Source of the DNA: CAZLMW01 sp964560875
Lineage (GTDB): Bacteria; Myxococcota_A; UBA9042
Length of the DNA: 64,000 bases
Direction: 5' to 3'
NCBI GenBank assembly: GCA_964560875.1
Contig: CAZLMW010000011.1
Span: 28,632 to 92,631, forward strand
The notes under the pieces are model-generated. The model searched no databases. It was not told the DNA's origin and worked only from the letters and a program-made list of their open reading frames with translations. Both the position numbers and the translations under genes were made by a program. Position 1 is the first letter of the stretch, and each line of letters begins with the position of its first letter. Of the stretch, positions 1 through 12,100 are shown piece by piece.

Positions 1-73
1 AAAAGCTCGCCGACGNNNNNNNNNNGAAGCCGCCGATGACGCCTTCGTGGTCCCGCGCGTGGTGGGGAGCTGA
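1..73 (+). CDS. gatC: GatC, C-terminal fragment (Asp/Glu-tRNA amidotransferase subunit C)
   Basis: Only the 3' end is in the window. After the N-run the frame reads DAFVVPRVVGS and stops with TGA at 71-73, which matches the usual GatC ending (FVVP-K/R-V). It lies 3 bp before gatA, the standard gatCAB order. GatC is the small subunit that bridges GatA and GatB in the enzyme converting Glu-tRNA(Gln) or Asp-tRNA(Asn) to the amidated form. The bases before the N-run read KLAD in a different frame, which is what GatC should have shortly upstream, so the run of ten Ns is probably not the true gap length. Confidence 0.75.
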   Translation, partial: KARRXXXXEAADDAFVVPRVVGS

Positions 74-76
74 ACC

Positions 77-1585
77 GTGGCCAACGCCGCCGAGCTGCTC
101 GACACCCTGTCGCTGGTCGATTGCGCCGCCGCTATCGCTGCCGGTGACGTATCGGCCGAGGCGATCACGGGAGCCGTGCTGGACCGGATCGATCGCTTCG
201 ACGGACAGTTCGGCGCCCTCCTTCATGTCGATCGCGAAGGTGCCCTGGCCACGGCCGCATCCACTGACCAGGCACGCAAAGCGGGCGCCGCGCTCGGACC
301 TCTCGCCGGCGTGCCTGTGACCGTCAAGGACCTCATCTCTGTGCCTGGGATGCCATTGACCGCCGCATCGAAGATCCTGCGCGGCTACGAACCCCCGTTC
401 ACCGCCACCGTCGCCCGACGCCTGCGAGACGCCGGCGCCGTCATCATCGGCAAGAACAACCTGGATGAGTTCGCGATGGGCTCGTCCAATGAAAACAGCG
501 CCTTTGGCAACGTGGCCAACCCGTGGGCGCCCGATCGTGTCCCCGGAGGTTCTTCCGGTGGTTCGGCAGCCGCGGTCGCCGCAGGGTATGGATTCGGCTC
601 GCTGGGGACCGACACGGGCGGCTCGATCCGGCTGCCCGCCTCTCTGTGCGGCGTGGTCGGCATCAAGCCCACCTATGGTCGCGTATCGCGGTATGGCGTC
701 GTCGCGTTCGCCTCGTCGCTCGACCAGGTCGGCCCGCTCGCCTTGACCGTCGATGACGCCGCATTGCTCCTTTCCGTGATCGGCGGCCACGACGCCCTCG
801 ATTCAACCAGCGCGACCGAGCCCCTCGGCGACCTGCGATCGGGACCGGGGTCACTCGAAGGCCGCAGAATTGGAGTTCCTCGCGAGTTCCTCGACGACGC
901 CGAAGGCCTCGACCCCGGCGTCGCATCATGCATCCGCGGCAGCATCGACGCGTTGAAGTCTGCCGGCGCAACCATCGTCGACGTCAGCCTGCCGCACACC
1001 CCCCTGGCCATCGCCACCTACTACCTCGTAGCGACCGCAGAAGCGTCCAGCAACCTGTCGCGTTACGACGGCGTCCGCTTCGGACATCGAGCAACCCTCG
1101 CGCAAGGCGAAGGCATCACCGACCTCTACGAAAGAAGCCGCGGCGAAGGCTTCGGCCCCGAGGTCAAACGCCGCATCATGCTCGGCACCTTCGCGCTGTC
1201 ATCGGGCTACTACGACGCGTATTACGAGCGTGCGTGCCGCGTGCGTCGCCTCATTCACGACGACTACGTCAGCGCGCTGAAGTCATGCGACGTGCTGGTC
1301 GGCCCCACATCTCCCGTGCCGGCGTGGCGTCTGGGCGAATGCACCGACGATCCCCTCGCCATGTACCTGATGGACATCTTCACAACCGGCGCCAGCCTGG
1401 CCGGCGTCCCCGCCATGTCTGTCCCCGTCGGCACCACCCAAAACCTGCCCGTCGGCCTGCAGCTCATCGGCAGACATTTCGACGAAGAGACGATGATCGA
1501 CGTCGCGCGGGGCCTCGAAAAAGCGCTGAATCTCGGCGTCCAGCGACCAAATCTCGACGCGTTGGCCGATGAGTCCAAGCCATGA
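77..1585 (+). CDS. gatA: Asp-tRNA(Asn)/Glu-tRNA(Gln) amidotransferase subunit A
   Basis: A 502-residue amidase-signature protein of normal GatA length. It hydrolyses glutamine and supplies ammonia to GatB for transamidation of mischarged tRNA in the cytoplasm. The Ser-cisSer-Lys triad is visible as Lys84 (VTVKDL), Ser159 in GGSSGGSAAA and Ser183 in TDTGGSIRLPAS, the same spacing as in characterised GatA. The start is GTG at 77, three bases after the gatC stop, so translation is probably coupled. The next gene, gatB, begins 13 bp after the TGA at 1583-1585 (or overlaps it if the earlier ATG at 1569 is used). Presence of gatCAB implies that this organism makes Gln-tRNA and/or Asn-tRNA by the indirect route. 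Confidence 0.97.
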   Translation: MANAAELLDTLSLVDCAAAIAAGDVSAEAITGAVLDRIDRFDGQFGALLHVDREGALATAASTDQARKAGAALGPLAGVPVTVKDLISVPGMPLTAASKILRGYEPPFTATVARRLRDAGAVIIGKNNLDEFAMGSSNENSAFGNVANPWAPDRVPGGSSGGSAAAVAAGYGFGSLGTDTGGSIRLPASLCGVVGIKPTYGRVSRYGVVAFASSLDQVGPLALTVDDAALLLSVIGGHDALDSTSATEPLGDLRSGPGSLEGRRIGVPREFLDDAEGLDPGVASCIRGSIDALKSAGATIVDVSLPHTPLAIATYYLVATAEASSNLSRYDGVRFGHRATLAQGEGITDLYERSRGEGFGPEVKRRIMLGTFALSSGYYDAYYERACRVRRLIHDDYVSALKSCDVLVGPTSPVPAWRLGECTDDPLAMYLMDIFTTGASLAGVPAMSVPVGTTQNLPVGLQLIGRHFDEETMIDVARGLEKALNLGVQRPNLDALADESKP

Positions 1586-1598
1586 GGGAGCCTCGCCT

Positions 1599-3083
1599 AT
1601 GAGCAACTGGCAAGCCGTCATCGGTCTGGAGGTGCACGCCCAACTGCGCACCGAATCCAAGCTCTTCTCGAACGCTCCAACCGCCTTTGGTGCCCGCCCC
1701 AACGACCAGACGTCGCCGGTTTGCCTCGGTCTGCCCGGCGCGCTCCCGGTGATCAACGAAGAAGCTGTGCGGCTCGCCATTGCCGCCGGACTCGCAACCG
1801 GTTGCACGATCGCCCACCGCTCGATCTTCGCGCGCAAGAGCTACTTCTATCCGGACCTGCCCAAGGGTTACCAGATCTCCCAATTCGCCAAGCCGCTGTG
1901 CCTCGACGGCCACTTGGAGGTCCCTACCAGCGAAGGGACGGTGACCGCCAAGATCATCCGCATCCACATGGAGGAAGACGCCGGCAAGTCCATCCACGGC
2001 GAGGGCAACGCGCACACCTCGCACATCGATCTCAACCGCGCCGGCACTCCGCTCATCGAAATCGTCGGCGCCCCCGACCTGCACAGCGCCGACCACGCCG
2101 CCGACTACCTTCGCGAGCTGCGCGCGATCCTCATCTACACCGGTGTCTGTGACGGCAACATGGAACAGGGCTCGCTGCGCTGCGACGCGAACGTGTCGGT
2201 CCGCAAAAATGGGACAACCACTCTCGGCACCCGCTGCGAGATCAAGAACATCAACTCCTTCCGCGGTGTTCGCGACGCCATCAACTACGAAATCGCCCGC
2301 CAAATCCGCCTGATCGAAGCCGGCGACAAGGTCGTTCAGCAGACGCGCCTCTGGGACGCCGACCGCGGCCGCACCGAGGCGATGCGCGGCAAAGAAGAAG
2401 CCCACGACTACCGCTACTTCCCCGATCCCGATCTGCCGCCCCTCGTCGTCAGCCAGGCAACCATCGACGCCATCGCGGCCGACCTCCCCGAGCTCCCACG
2501 CACACGGCGCGAACGACTCATCAGCCGCGGTGTCGCCGCCGACGTCGCCGCCAACTTGTGCGAGGAACGAAGCCGTGTCGACGCGTTCGAGAACGCACTC
2601 GGGCCAACGCGCGACGCCGAATCAACGCGCAGCGCGGCCGGCTTTGTGATCTCCCGCGTTGTGGGCGCGATGAACCAGAGCGAGCGAACTTGGACCGACC
2701 TCGAGTCCGCCATGGGCCCACTGCTCCAAGCCCACGATCGATGGCGCGCCGGCAAACTGAGCAACAAGATGCTCAAGGACGCCCTCAACAAGGCCCTGAG
2801 CGCCACAACGCCACTGTCCGACGCGCTCACCGCGGCCTTGGCAACCGCCGGCGAGGTCGTCTCCGACAGCGGCGCGCTCCAACCCGTCATCGATGCACTG
2901 CTCGCGCAACATGCCGCCAAGGCCGACGAATATCGGGCCGGCAAGACCAAGCTGTTCGGCTTCTTCATGGGTCAGGTCATGCGGCAACTGAAAGGCCAGG
3001 CCGACGCCAAGACGGTCATCGCGCTGCTGCGCCAATCACTCGACAACCAGTCACGCAACAACGAGTCCCTCGACAACGGCTGA
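1599..3083 (+). CDS. gatB: Asp-tRNA(Asn)/Glu-tRNA(Gln) amidotransferase subunit B
   Basis: A 494-residue GatB, slightly longer than the usual 475-480. It is the kinase/transamidase subunit that phosphorylates the tRNA-bound Asp or Glu and then amidates it. The N-terminal catalytic cradle is clear: it opens with VIGLEVHAQLRTESKLFS and continues with SYFYPDLPKGYQISQ, then HMEEDAGKS and DLNRAGTPLIEIV. The last ~150 residues are the helical, YqeY-like tRNA-binding tail and end with a GFFMGQVMRQLKGQAD segment. ATG 1599 is preferred because GGGAG lies nine bases upstream and homologues begin just before WQAVIG. An in-frame ATG at 1569, overlapping gatA, is the alternative. Confidence 0.96.
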   Translation: MSNWQAVIGLEVHAQLRTESKLFSNAPTAFGARPNDQTSPVCLGLPGALPVINEEAVRLAIAAGLATGCTIAHRSIFARKSYFYPDLPKGYQISQFAKPLCLDGHLEVPTSEGTVTAKIIRIHMEEDAGKSIHGEGNAHTSHIDLNRAGTPLIEIVGAPDLHSADHAADYLRELRAILIYTGVCDGNMEQGSLRCDANVSVRKNGTTTLGTRCEIKNINSFRGVRDAINYEIARQIRLIEAGDKVVQQTRLWDADRGRTEAMRGKEEAHDYRYFPDPDLPPLVVSQATIDAIAADLPELPRTRRERLISRGVAADVAANLCEERSRVDAFENALGPTRDAESTRSAAGFVISRVVGAMNQSERTWTDLESAMGPLLQAHDRWRAGKLSNKMLKDALNKALSATTPLSDALTAALATAGEVVSDSGALQPVIDALLAQHAAKADEYRAGKTKLFGFFMGQVMRQLKGQADAKTVIALLRQSLDNQSRNNESLDNG

Positions 3084-3128
3084 TTCGCGCGGGCCGACTT
3101 CGTTGTCGACCGCCCCAAAAGCCGATGA

Positions 3129-3153
3129 CCCCACCGAGCTGGACTCGATGGGG
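3129..3153. terminator. Hairpin between convergent gatB and giant lipoprotein gene
   Basis: CCCCACCGAG (3129-3138) and CTCGATGGGG (3144-3153) form a 10-position stem with one mismatch around a CTGGA loop. It sits in the 114-bp space between two convergent stop codons, where a bidirectional terminator would be expected. No T-tract follows on either strand, so this is not a textbook intrinsic terminator. Confidence 0.4.
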
Positions 3154-3197
3154 CCATGGCGGTTCATCCATCAACGTTCGGTGATGGGGTGGGGGAC

Positions 3198-6100
3198 CTA
3201 GGGATCGTAGCCCCGGGTGTAAGGCGTGCTGTAAATGCCGTTGCTGGCCTCGATTTCGTAGGTGGCGCAGGAGCTGCCCGAGCCGCCCTTGTAGACCTCG
3301 ACGTAGAACCACGATGAGTTGTTGCGGCAACGCGTCTTGTAGTAGCCCTGCGGGATGCAGCGACCGGTGTTGCTTCGACGGTGAGCCGCGCAGTACGGAC
3401 CCGGGTAGCCGTTCCAGTTGTAACCCGAGTTCCACGCGTGGCGCTGCGAGTAGCTGCTGTTGGTCTGGCAGGGGCACTCGCCCCATTCCGAATCGCCTGA
3501 CGAGTAGTAGTTGCGACCGTACGACTTAAGCCAGGTGCCCCAGTTGAAGTCGGTCTTGCCGCAGCAAACCGCGTTGGGCTGATTCTCACGCGCGCTGTCA
3601 CCGGGACCCGCGACCGGGTTGGTCTTGCCGACGTTGCCTCGCCACACCCGCATTCGCAGCGCGCCGCCCGGGTTCTTGAGGAACCGCACACGCACGCTGA
3701 AGTGGTCACATGCGTTTGATCCGCCGTCGCCGTTGTCCTGCGCGTAGAAGCGGAAGAAGTCGGTGTCGGTCGTATCCACAACACGACCGCTGAATGTCTG
3801 CGTCATACCGACGTCCTGGAGCGTCAACGTGCCGGTCGTCGCCTGACCAGCGCTGTTGTTCGGCTCGTTGGAGTCGGCGCCCGTGCACTCGCAGCCGTCG
3901 GTCAGCAGACCGTTGGCGTTGTAGTAGCCGTCGAAGCACTTGATGATCTTGCAGCCGCCGGACACGCACTTGGCGTATGCGTGCAGCGCCGAAGCGTCGC
4001 AGGCACCGGAAGCACCGTCATCGATGGTGTTGTTGCAGTTGTCGTCGACGTTATTGCACAGCTCAAGCGCACCCGGGTTGATGGTCTTAGCCGCGTCGTT
4101 GCAGTCGTTGCCACCCTTTGGACACACCTTCGGCACGCCGACAGTCAACATGCCCTTGTCGCAATAACCATCGCCGTCCTTATCGCAGTCTTCGTCGATC
4201 AGGCTGACCTTGCCGGTGATGTGGTGGCAGTACACCGTGCTGCTGTTGGGCGAGATGCAGATCCGCTTACCGTCGAACGCCGAGTTGTAGATGTTGTTGG
4301 CCGCGTAGATGCGCGTGCCGTCAAACGACCCGTTGCTCAGGTTGTAGCGATGGATCCAGCGCGACGTCGTGCCGACATACAGCTTGCCGGCGAAGATGTG
4401 CATTGAGCCGTAGCTCGAGCCGCCCTGCCAGTTGCTCAGCCCCATCGTCTTGACCTGCTTGCCGGTGTTCTTGTCGATCACCCACACCGTGTTGCCACCG
4501 GAGCGCATCGCGTAGACGTACTTGTCATCGGCCACGACCGCGCCCGCGGTGCTGCCCAGGTTGAACGTCCAGTAGTGCGTTTCCTTCTTCGCTTTGAAGT
4601 CGTAGCGCCACTTCGCGACCGTGTTATGGCCCCAGTTGGCGGTGTAGTAGAAGTCGCTGTTCGGGTCGCCGTTGATGTCCATGATCTGGTCGCGGCTCAG
4701 CGTGATGGCGCCCAGGTACTTGTAGTTGTTGTCGTAGCGGTAGACCGTGCGACCGGACCACTGCGGGTACCAGTACTCGTTGTGGAACGGGATATAACCG
4801 CCGCCGTGACTACGCGTGTTCATACTGTGCGTCGTGTACGTGTAGTCCACGTCCGCGCCGGGCAGCTTGTAGCAATAGTGACGCTGTTGCCCGTTGTAGT
4901 GGTAGCAAGCCTGCGCGCCGTTGAAGCTGCTGCCGTGAATGGCGCCGATCTGCGTGATCGGGAAGCGGATGTTGAGGAACTGCCCGTTGGATGCGCGGTA
5001 ACCGTAGACCCAGTTGGTGTTGCCTTCACCCTTGTACAGGTGCCCGGCGTAGTAGTGCAGCGCGCCATACTGGCTGCTGTTGAACGGCGAGCCGCCGCCA
5101 CCAAGTCCCATCGTCTTGATGAGGCCGCCCGTCTTCTGGTCGATGATCCACACGGTGTTGCCGGTGTTGCGCATCGCGTAGATGTACTTGTCGTCGCCGG
5201 TGACCGCCGCAACCGTACCGCCGACGTGGTAGCTCCACATCTTCACGGCTGTCTGCGCCTTGTACTTGTAGACATAGCCGCGGCCCCAGGTCGCGACGTA
5301 GTGATCGCCCTTACCATCCCAGAACATCTGCATGATCTGGTCGCTTCCCGAATCGAAGTAACCCGTGTACTTGCCGGTCGAGTTGTACAGGTAGACGCGA
5401 CGTCCGGCCCACTGCGGATAGGTGTACAGCCCACGGGTCGCATCAAAGCCGCCGCCGTGGCTGCGGTCATTGAAGTTGACCTGCTTCACGTAGGTCGGCG
5501 TGGTCATGACCTTGTAGCCGCAGTCGTTGTCCTGGTTGTCGCAGATCTCCGGCGCACCAGGGTAACAAGCCTTGCACTTGTCGTTGCAGTCGTTGGTCTT
5601 CTTCGCCGTGAACAGCCCGTCGGGCTTGCACAGACACTTGCTCGACGTCGTGCCGTAACCGTCCACATCGCCGTCATAGTAGAACTTGGTGCAGCCGATG
5701 GCGCCCGCTTCGTCGACGAGCTGGTCGCAGTTGTTGTCCTTGCCATCGCAGACCTCGGGCGATTCCGGGTTGTGGTTCGGGTTGGTGTCGTTGCAGTCAC
5801 CGCCGCCCTTGAGGCAAACCTTCGGCGTACCGACCGTGATGAGCTTGGCGTCGCAGTAGCCATCGCCGTCCTTGTCACAGCCCTCATCCGCTTCGTCGTT
5901 GCAGTTGTTGTCGGTCCCGTCGCACATCTCGTTGGCGCCGGGGTTGATGGCCTTGGCGTTGTCATCGCAGTCGTTACCCGACACGCACGAGTCGCTGATG
6001 AGCGGGTAGCAGTAGATCTGCGAGTTGTTCTGTGACGTGCAGATCTCCGTGCCCGTGAACGCGACCTGGTAGGGCGTCGACTCGACCTGGAACTTCTCTC

Positions 6101-9100
6101 CGTCATGACGACCCGTGGCGAGGTCGTAGCGGTACACCCAGCGGTTGCTGTACGAGGTGCGCCAGAGCTTGCCCTGGCGAACAGCGATGCCATACGTGTT
6201 ACCGGTAAAGTCGCCGCTGAGCTGGAAGGTGCCGACCAGCTGGCTGCCCTGCTTCTTCTTGGCGAGGCGGTAGACGGTGCGGTCGTAGTAACGCATGCCG
6301 TAGACGTAGTTCTTGTCGACGGCGACGCCGGTGGCGTAGTGGCCGATGTTGTAGCTCCACTCCAGCTTCGACGTAGCGCCAACACGACGCGTGATCGTCC
6401 GGTTGTAGTGGTTGGCCGTGTAGTACGCGTCCTCGTTCGGGTCGCCGGCGAGCTGACGGATATACGACTGTCCGCTGTTGAAGCTGCCGATCGCCACCCC
6501 GTCCACATTGTAGCGGTAAACGGTCGTCGCGCCGCTGGTCCAGCTCGGGTACCAGAATTCGTTGTGGTACTCGTGGTAGCCAGCGCCTTCACCATGCGTG
6601 TTGATGTTCTTGGTCTTGGACTTGTACGTCTGCGCCTTGGCCGGGAGCTTGTAGCAGTACGTCTGGTCGCTGCTGTCGGAGACGCAGAACGTCTTGCCGT
6701 CCGCCTTCTTCGGGTGGTTGACGACCGCGTACGGCGTCACTTCGGTGGTGAACTTGATGCCGTTGGACTTGCCTGTGACCAGGTCGTAGCCATAGACCCA
6801 CCGCGAGCTATTGGTGCGGAACAGCTGGCCCTTGTGAATCGCGATGCCGTAGGTGGTGCCGCCGTTCCAATCGCCGGACAGGCTGAACGTCTTGTCCGTG
6901 TTGCCGTTGGCGCGGTTGAGACGCCAGACCGTCTGGTCGCCGTAGCGCATCGCATAGACGTAGTTGGCGTCGACCGTCACACCGGACATGTAGCTGCTCG
7001 GTGAGCGTGACCAAATCACGGAGCTCGTCGTGCCGCTCATCTTACGGACACCGTTGTAGTACGTCGCGACGTAGTAGTTGTCCTCGGTGTGGTCACCTTC
7101 GAGGTCACGAACGTAGCGCTGTGCAGTGTTGAACTGCCCAACTGGCTGCTGCGTCGTGCCGTTGTAGCGGTACACGATGGTCGAGTAGCCGCTTGTGTAG
7201 CCCGCGTACCAATATTCCTGCCGCTTGTGGTGGAAGCCGCCGCCGATGTAGTAGGTGCGCATGCCGATCTGCTTGGTCTTGGGCGCCGGCATGTTGTCGA
7301 GGTCGTAGCAGTACCAGGTGCGCCAGCCGTTGTTGGCCGTGCAGTGCTCGTTGCGCTTGCGGTCAAAGTAGCCCTGGTGCAGCGAGTTGCCGGTCACAAA
7401 CTGGGTGACCTTCGCGCCGCTGTTGAGGTTGAACGCCTCGACCCAGCCGCTGCTGGTACCCTTGAAGATCATGTCGTTGAAGACGGCCAGCGAACCGTAC
7501 TGCGTGTAACCGCAGTAGTTACAGCCCTGCAGGTTGATCGTGTTCTCGTGGGCGCCGTTGCTCTCGTTGACGACGTAGATGGAGCTGGTGTTGTAGGCGT
7601 ACTTCGCCAGGTAGACCTTGTTCTTGTACCAAGCGATACCGGCCGGGTAGTAGCGAACGAAACCGTTGCTGCCGTAGTGACGGCGCCAGACATGGTTGGC
7701 ATAGGCGCTGCTGCCCGGGTTGGCCACGTAGTGCTTGTTGATCTCGTGGTAGCCCCAGTGCGCCGTGTAGTAGTTGCCCTTGTCGTCGGCCGCGCCGCCC
7801 ATGATCTGGTGGCGATAGAGCCGGAACGCGCGGATGTAGCTGCGGCTATCGGTGTACCTGTAGACGTAGTTGTTGCTCCAGTGGGGCAGCCAGTACTCGT
7901 TGTGCTTGGTGCTGAACGTACCGCCGGAGTGGCTCCAGCCGTGCGGGAACGTGCGGTGGATGCGGTTGAAGCTGCCGCCGCCGGTCTTGGGCGTGTAGCA
8001 GTACGTCGGCCCTGATGTGCTGCTGGTGCAGACTTCGGTGCCCGTAAAGCTCGTCGCGTACGGCGTGACCGACGGGAAGGTCTTCCAACCGTCGTGGTAG
8101 AAGTAGCTGCTCGACGCGCCGTTGAACGTGTAACGGTACATCGACCGGCAGCTGCTCAGGCGGTACATCTTCTTGTTGGCTTCGTCGATGACCAGGCCAC
8201 CGTAGTTGTAGCAGCCGTACCAGCCGCTCAGGTACTTGGTCTTGACGTAGCCGCCGTTGTCCTTGCGGATGACGTACAGCTGGCTGCCGGTGTAGCGCTG
8301 CACGTAGCAGTAGGTCGAGTCGCAAGCGACCGCTGACAGGTAGCTGGACGGGTAGCTGCTCCACAGGCGCGAACCGCTCGCATTGCCCTGCGCGTCATAC
8401 TTGATCGAGTACTTCTTGATGCCGTTGTAGTACGTCGCCAGGTACATGTTCTTGCCGTCAGCGTCGACCCACACCTGCCGCACGTAGCGCTCAGCCGTCG
8501 TGAACACGCCCTTGAACTGGTAGGTCTTGGAGTCGTAGCGGAAGATCTTGGTGCTGTAGCTGCCGTTGTACTCCGGCATCCAGAACTCGCTCTTGGCGCG
8601 GTTGAACCCGCCGCCCCAGCTGTGCTGGTTGAGACCCAGCTTGGTGCCCTGGAAGCCGTCCGGGTTGATGACTGCTTGCTTGTTGAGGCAGGACGCGTCG
8701 GACGCCTTGCTCTTCGGGCACGCGACGTTGTTGAGCACCTTCATGTTGGCGTCGCAGTAGCCGTCGCCGTCGGTGTCGCAACCCTCGTCCTTGGTGCCGT
8801 TGCAGTTGTTGTCCTTGCCGTCGCAGTACTCTTTGCTGTTGCCGGTGTGGGTGGTCGGATCGTTGTCGTCGCAGTCACCCGCCGTCGTCGCGTTGTACTT
8901 GCCACTTGCAGCGCAGCGGCACTGGAACTTGTTGACGCCGTAACCGTCACCGTCGTTGTCGTAGTAGAACTGCTGACAGGCGTCGGCGTTGATCTGGTCG
9001 GTGCTGCCATCGCAGTTGTCATCGTTGGGCGTGCCGCAGTGTTCCTTGGCGCCCGGGTTGGCCTTGCTGTTCTTGTCGTTGCAGTCGTTGCCACCGTTGG

Positions 9101-12100
9101 GGCAAATCGCGGGGAACGAGCAGGTGTTGCAGCCGAGCTGCTTGACCGCCGAGGCGCACTGCGTGGTCCACTTGGACTTGCAGCCAGGGTAGATCTTGGT
9201 GACGCAGGCTTGGATCAGCGTGTCCGTGCAACCGGCGCCGAGGTGGGCGTCGCAGCAGTTGCCGAAGGGCAGCGGAGCTTCGGTGTCGCAGTAGCCGTCA
9301 CCGTCCTTGTCGCAAACCTCGTCGACCTGGCCGTCGCAATCGTTATCCGCGCCGTCGCAGAGCTCGGTCGCGAGCGGGTTGCTCTTGGCGTCGTTGTCGA
9401 GGCAGTCATCGCCACGCGCACAGACGAAGGACGCGAGATCCCAGCAGTACTGCGTGCTGTTGTTCGGGCTGAAGCACCAGTTCTTGCCGTCGAACGTCGC
9501 GTTGTAAATCGACGTGTTGACCGGGAAGCGCAGGCCGTCGTACTGGCCGTTCATGCTGTGCCGCTCGACCCAACCGTTGTACACGCCGTTGTAGAACTTG
9601 CCCTTGTGCCAGATGAACGCGCCGTAGTTGGTGTAGTTGATGTAGTTACCACCGCTCAGGTTGAACGTGCTGATGACGTTGCCGTTGGCCTTGTCGAGCT
9701 TGTAGATGGTCGACTGCCACGCGCGCTTGCCGTAGATGTACTTGCCATCACCGGTGACGCCACCGGCGTAGTAGCCGATCGAGCGGGTCCACAGCCGGCT
9801 GCTGCTCTTACCCTTCATCTTGGTGATCGTGTAGTAGTTCCAGTTCGCCGTGTAGTAGTCGCCGCTGTCGGACTCGCCCCACAGGTCCATCATCGAGTTC
9901 TGGCCGGTGTAGAAGCTGCCCACGTACTGGCGGCTGGCGTTGTAGCGGTACACGTACGGTCCCGACCACTGCGACATCCAGTATTCCTTGAAGTACGGAT
10001 GGTAGCCGCCGCCGTGTGAACGGGTGTTCATGCTCTCGGTGCCGGTGAAGAGCGGCTGGGTTTCTTTGCAGGCCGCCGACGCGACCGTACCCGTCTTCGG
10101 GCACGCGGTGGTGTTCGAGACGACCATCGCGCTGTCGCAGAAGCCGTCTTTGTCGTCATCGCAGCCCTTGTCGATGCCCTTGCAGTCGTTGTCCTTACCG
10201 TCGCAGACCTCTTGCGCACCGGGGTTGACCGTCGCGTCCTTGTCGTCGCAGTCACCGCCAGCAACGGCCGTGTACTTGCCTTTCTGGTAGCAGAAGCAGC
10301 CGGGCTTCTCTTTGCCGTCGCCGTAGCCGTCTTCGTCCGCGTCGATGAAGAAGTTCTTGCAGTTCAGAGCGTCCTGCTCGTTGAACTTCTGGTTGCAGTT
10401 GTCGTCGGTCTTCGTCGCGCAGTCTTCCTTGGCGCCGGGGTGGATCTTCTTGTTGTTGTCGTCGCAGTCGCCGCCGCCGTTGGGGCAGTTGCTGGACTTG
10501 GGCGCGTTGCCCTTGCAGTAACCGTCACCGTCGTCGTCGTTGCAGCCTTCGTCCACGCCGCCAGCGCAGTTGTTGTCGATCGTGTCGCACTCTTCCTTGG
10601 CAGCCGGGTTGATCTTGGCGTTGGCGTCGTTGCAGTCGCCGAAGCCATTGGGGCAGACTTTCGGCTTGCCGATCGTGCCCAGGTTGCTGTCGCAGAAGCC
10701 GTCTTTGTCGTCGTCGCAGCCGTTGTCCACGACCTTGTCGCAGTCGTTGTCGAAGTCGTCGCAGATTTCGGACTTGTTGGGGTGCACCGAGCTGTTGTTG
10801 TCGTCGCAATCCTTGCCGCCGTTGGGGCAAATCTTGGGCGTGCCAACGATGCCGACCTTGCCGTCGCAGTAGCCGTCGTTGTCGTCGTCGCAACCGTCGT
10901 CCGGCGTGCCGTCGCAGTTGTTGTCGATGTTGTCGCAGATCTCCGTCGCGCCGGGGTTGATCGCCGCCTTCGAGTCATCGCAGTCGTCACCCAGACCCTG
11001 GCTGGGTTTGCCAAGCTCGCACACGTAGCAGCGCGCGGAATTGACGTTGATGTCGTTCCACTTGCCGGTGCTCGGGTTGATCTCAACCGCGTCTTCGTTG
11101 CCGGAGTTGTTCGGCTCGCCACCGTTCCAGTTCTTGTACTTGTACGCGGTGCCGTCTTCCCAGACGTACTGACCTTCGGTGGACGTGTCGTTGAGGCCGA
11201 TGAGCGAGCTCGTGCCGCCACACGCTTTCTGCGCCGCCTGGCGTACCGCCGTGTTTTCGGTCGAAGTCGCGATGCTGGCCAGCTTGCCGCCGACCGCAGC
11301 ACACGCGTTGCGCGCACCGGTCAGGGTCTGCAGCGTCGAGAAGCCCTGGTAGCACTTGCCGTTGAACACGACGCCGGCGCAGCTGACGATCGTCTTGGGA
11401 CACGTCTTCTCGGCGCCCGCGGACACCTTCTTGCCAGCGTCGCAGTAGCCGTCCTTGTCCACATCGCAACCCGCGTCGATCGAGTTCTTGCAGGTGTTGT
11501 CCTTGCCGTCGCAGATCTCCTCGGCACCCGGGTTCACGGTCGCGTCGTTGTCGTTGCAGTCACCGGCGAGGTTGGTGATGAACGAGCCTTCGGGCACGCA
11601 CTGGCACTTCTTGGTGCCCGCGCCGTAGCCGTCCTTGTCCTTGTCGGCGTAGTAGTCCTTGCAGCCGGTCGCGTTCTCTTCGTTGCTCGTGCCGTTGCAG
11701 TTGTTGTCGATGCCGTCGCCGCAAACTTCCTTGGCGTCGGGGTTGATCGCGATGTTCGTGTCGTCGCAGTCGCCACCCTTCTTGGCGTTGAAGCCCTTGC
11801 CCTTCTGCGGGGCGCACAGGCACTGCTTGACGCCGCTGACACCGAAGCCATCGCCGTCACCGTCGTAGAAGAAGTCGGTGCACTGATCGCCGCCCGCGTC
11901 GGACTCGTCGCCGCTGCAGTTGTTGTCGATGCCATCGCCGCAGATCTCCTTGGCGCCCGGGTTGATGGCCTTGACCGTGTCTTTGCAGTCACCGCCACCG
12001 TTGGGGCAGACCGGCGGCTTGCCGATCGTGGCCATGTTGCTGTCGCAGTAGCCGTCGCCGTCGTTGTCGCAGCCCTCGTCCTTGGTGCCGTCACAGTTGT

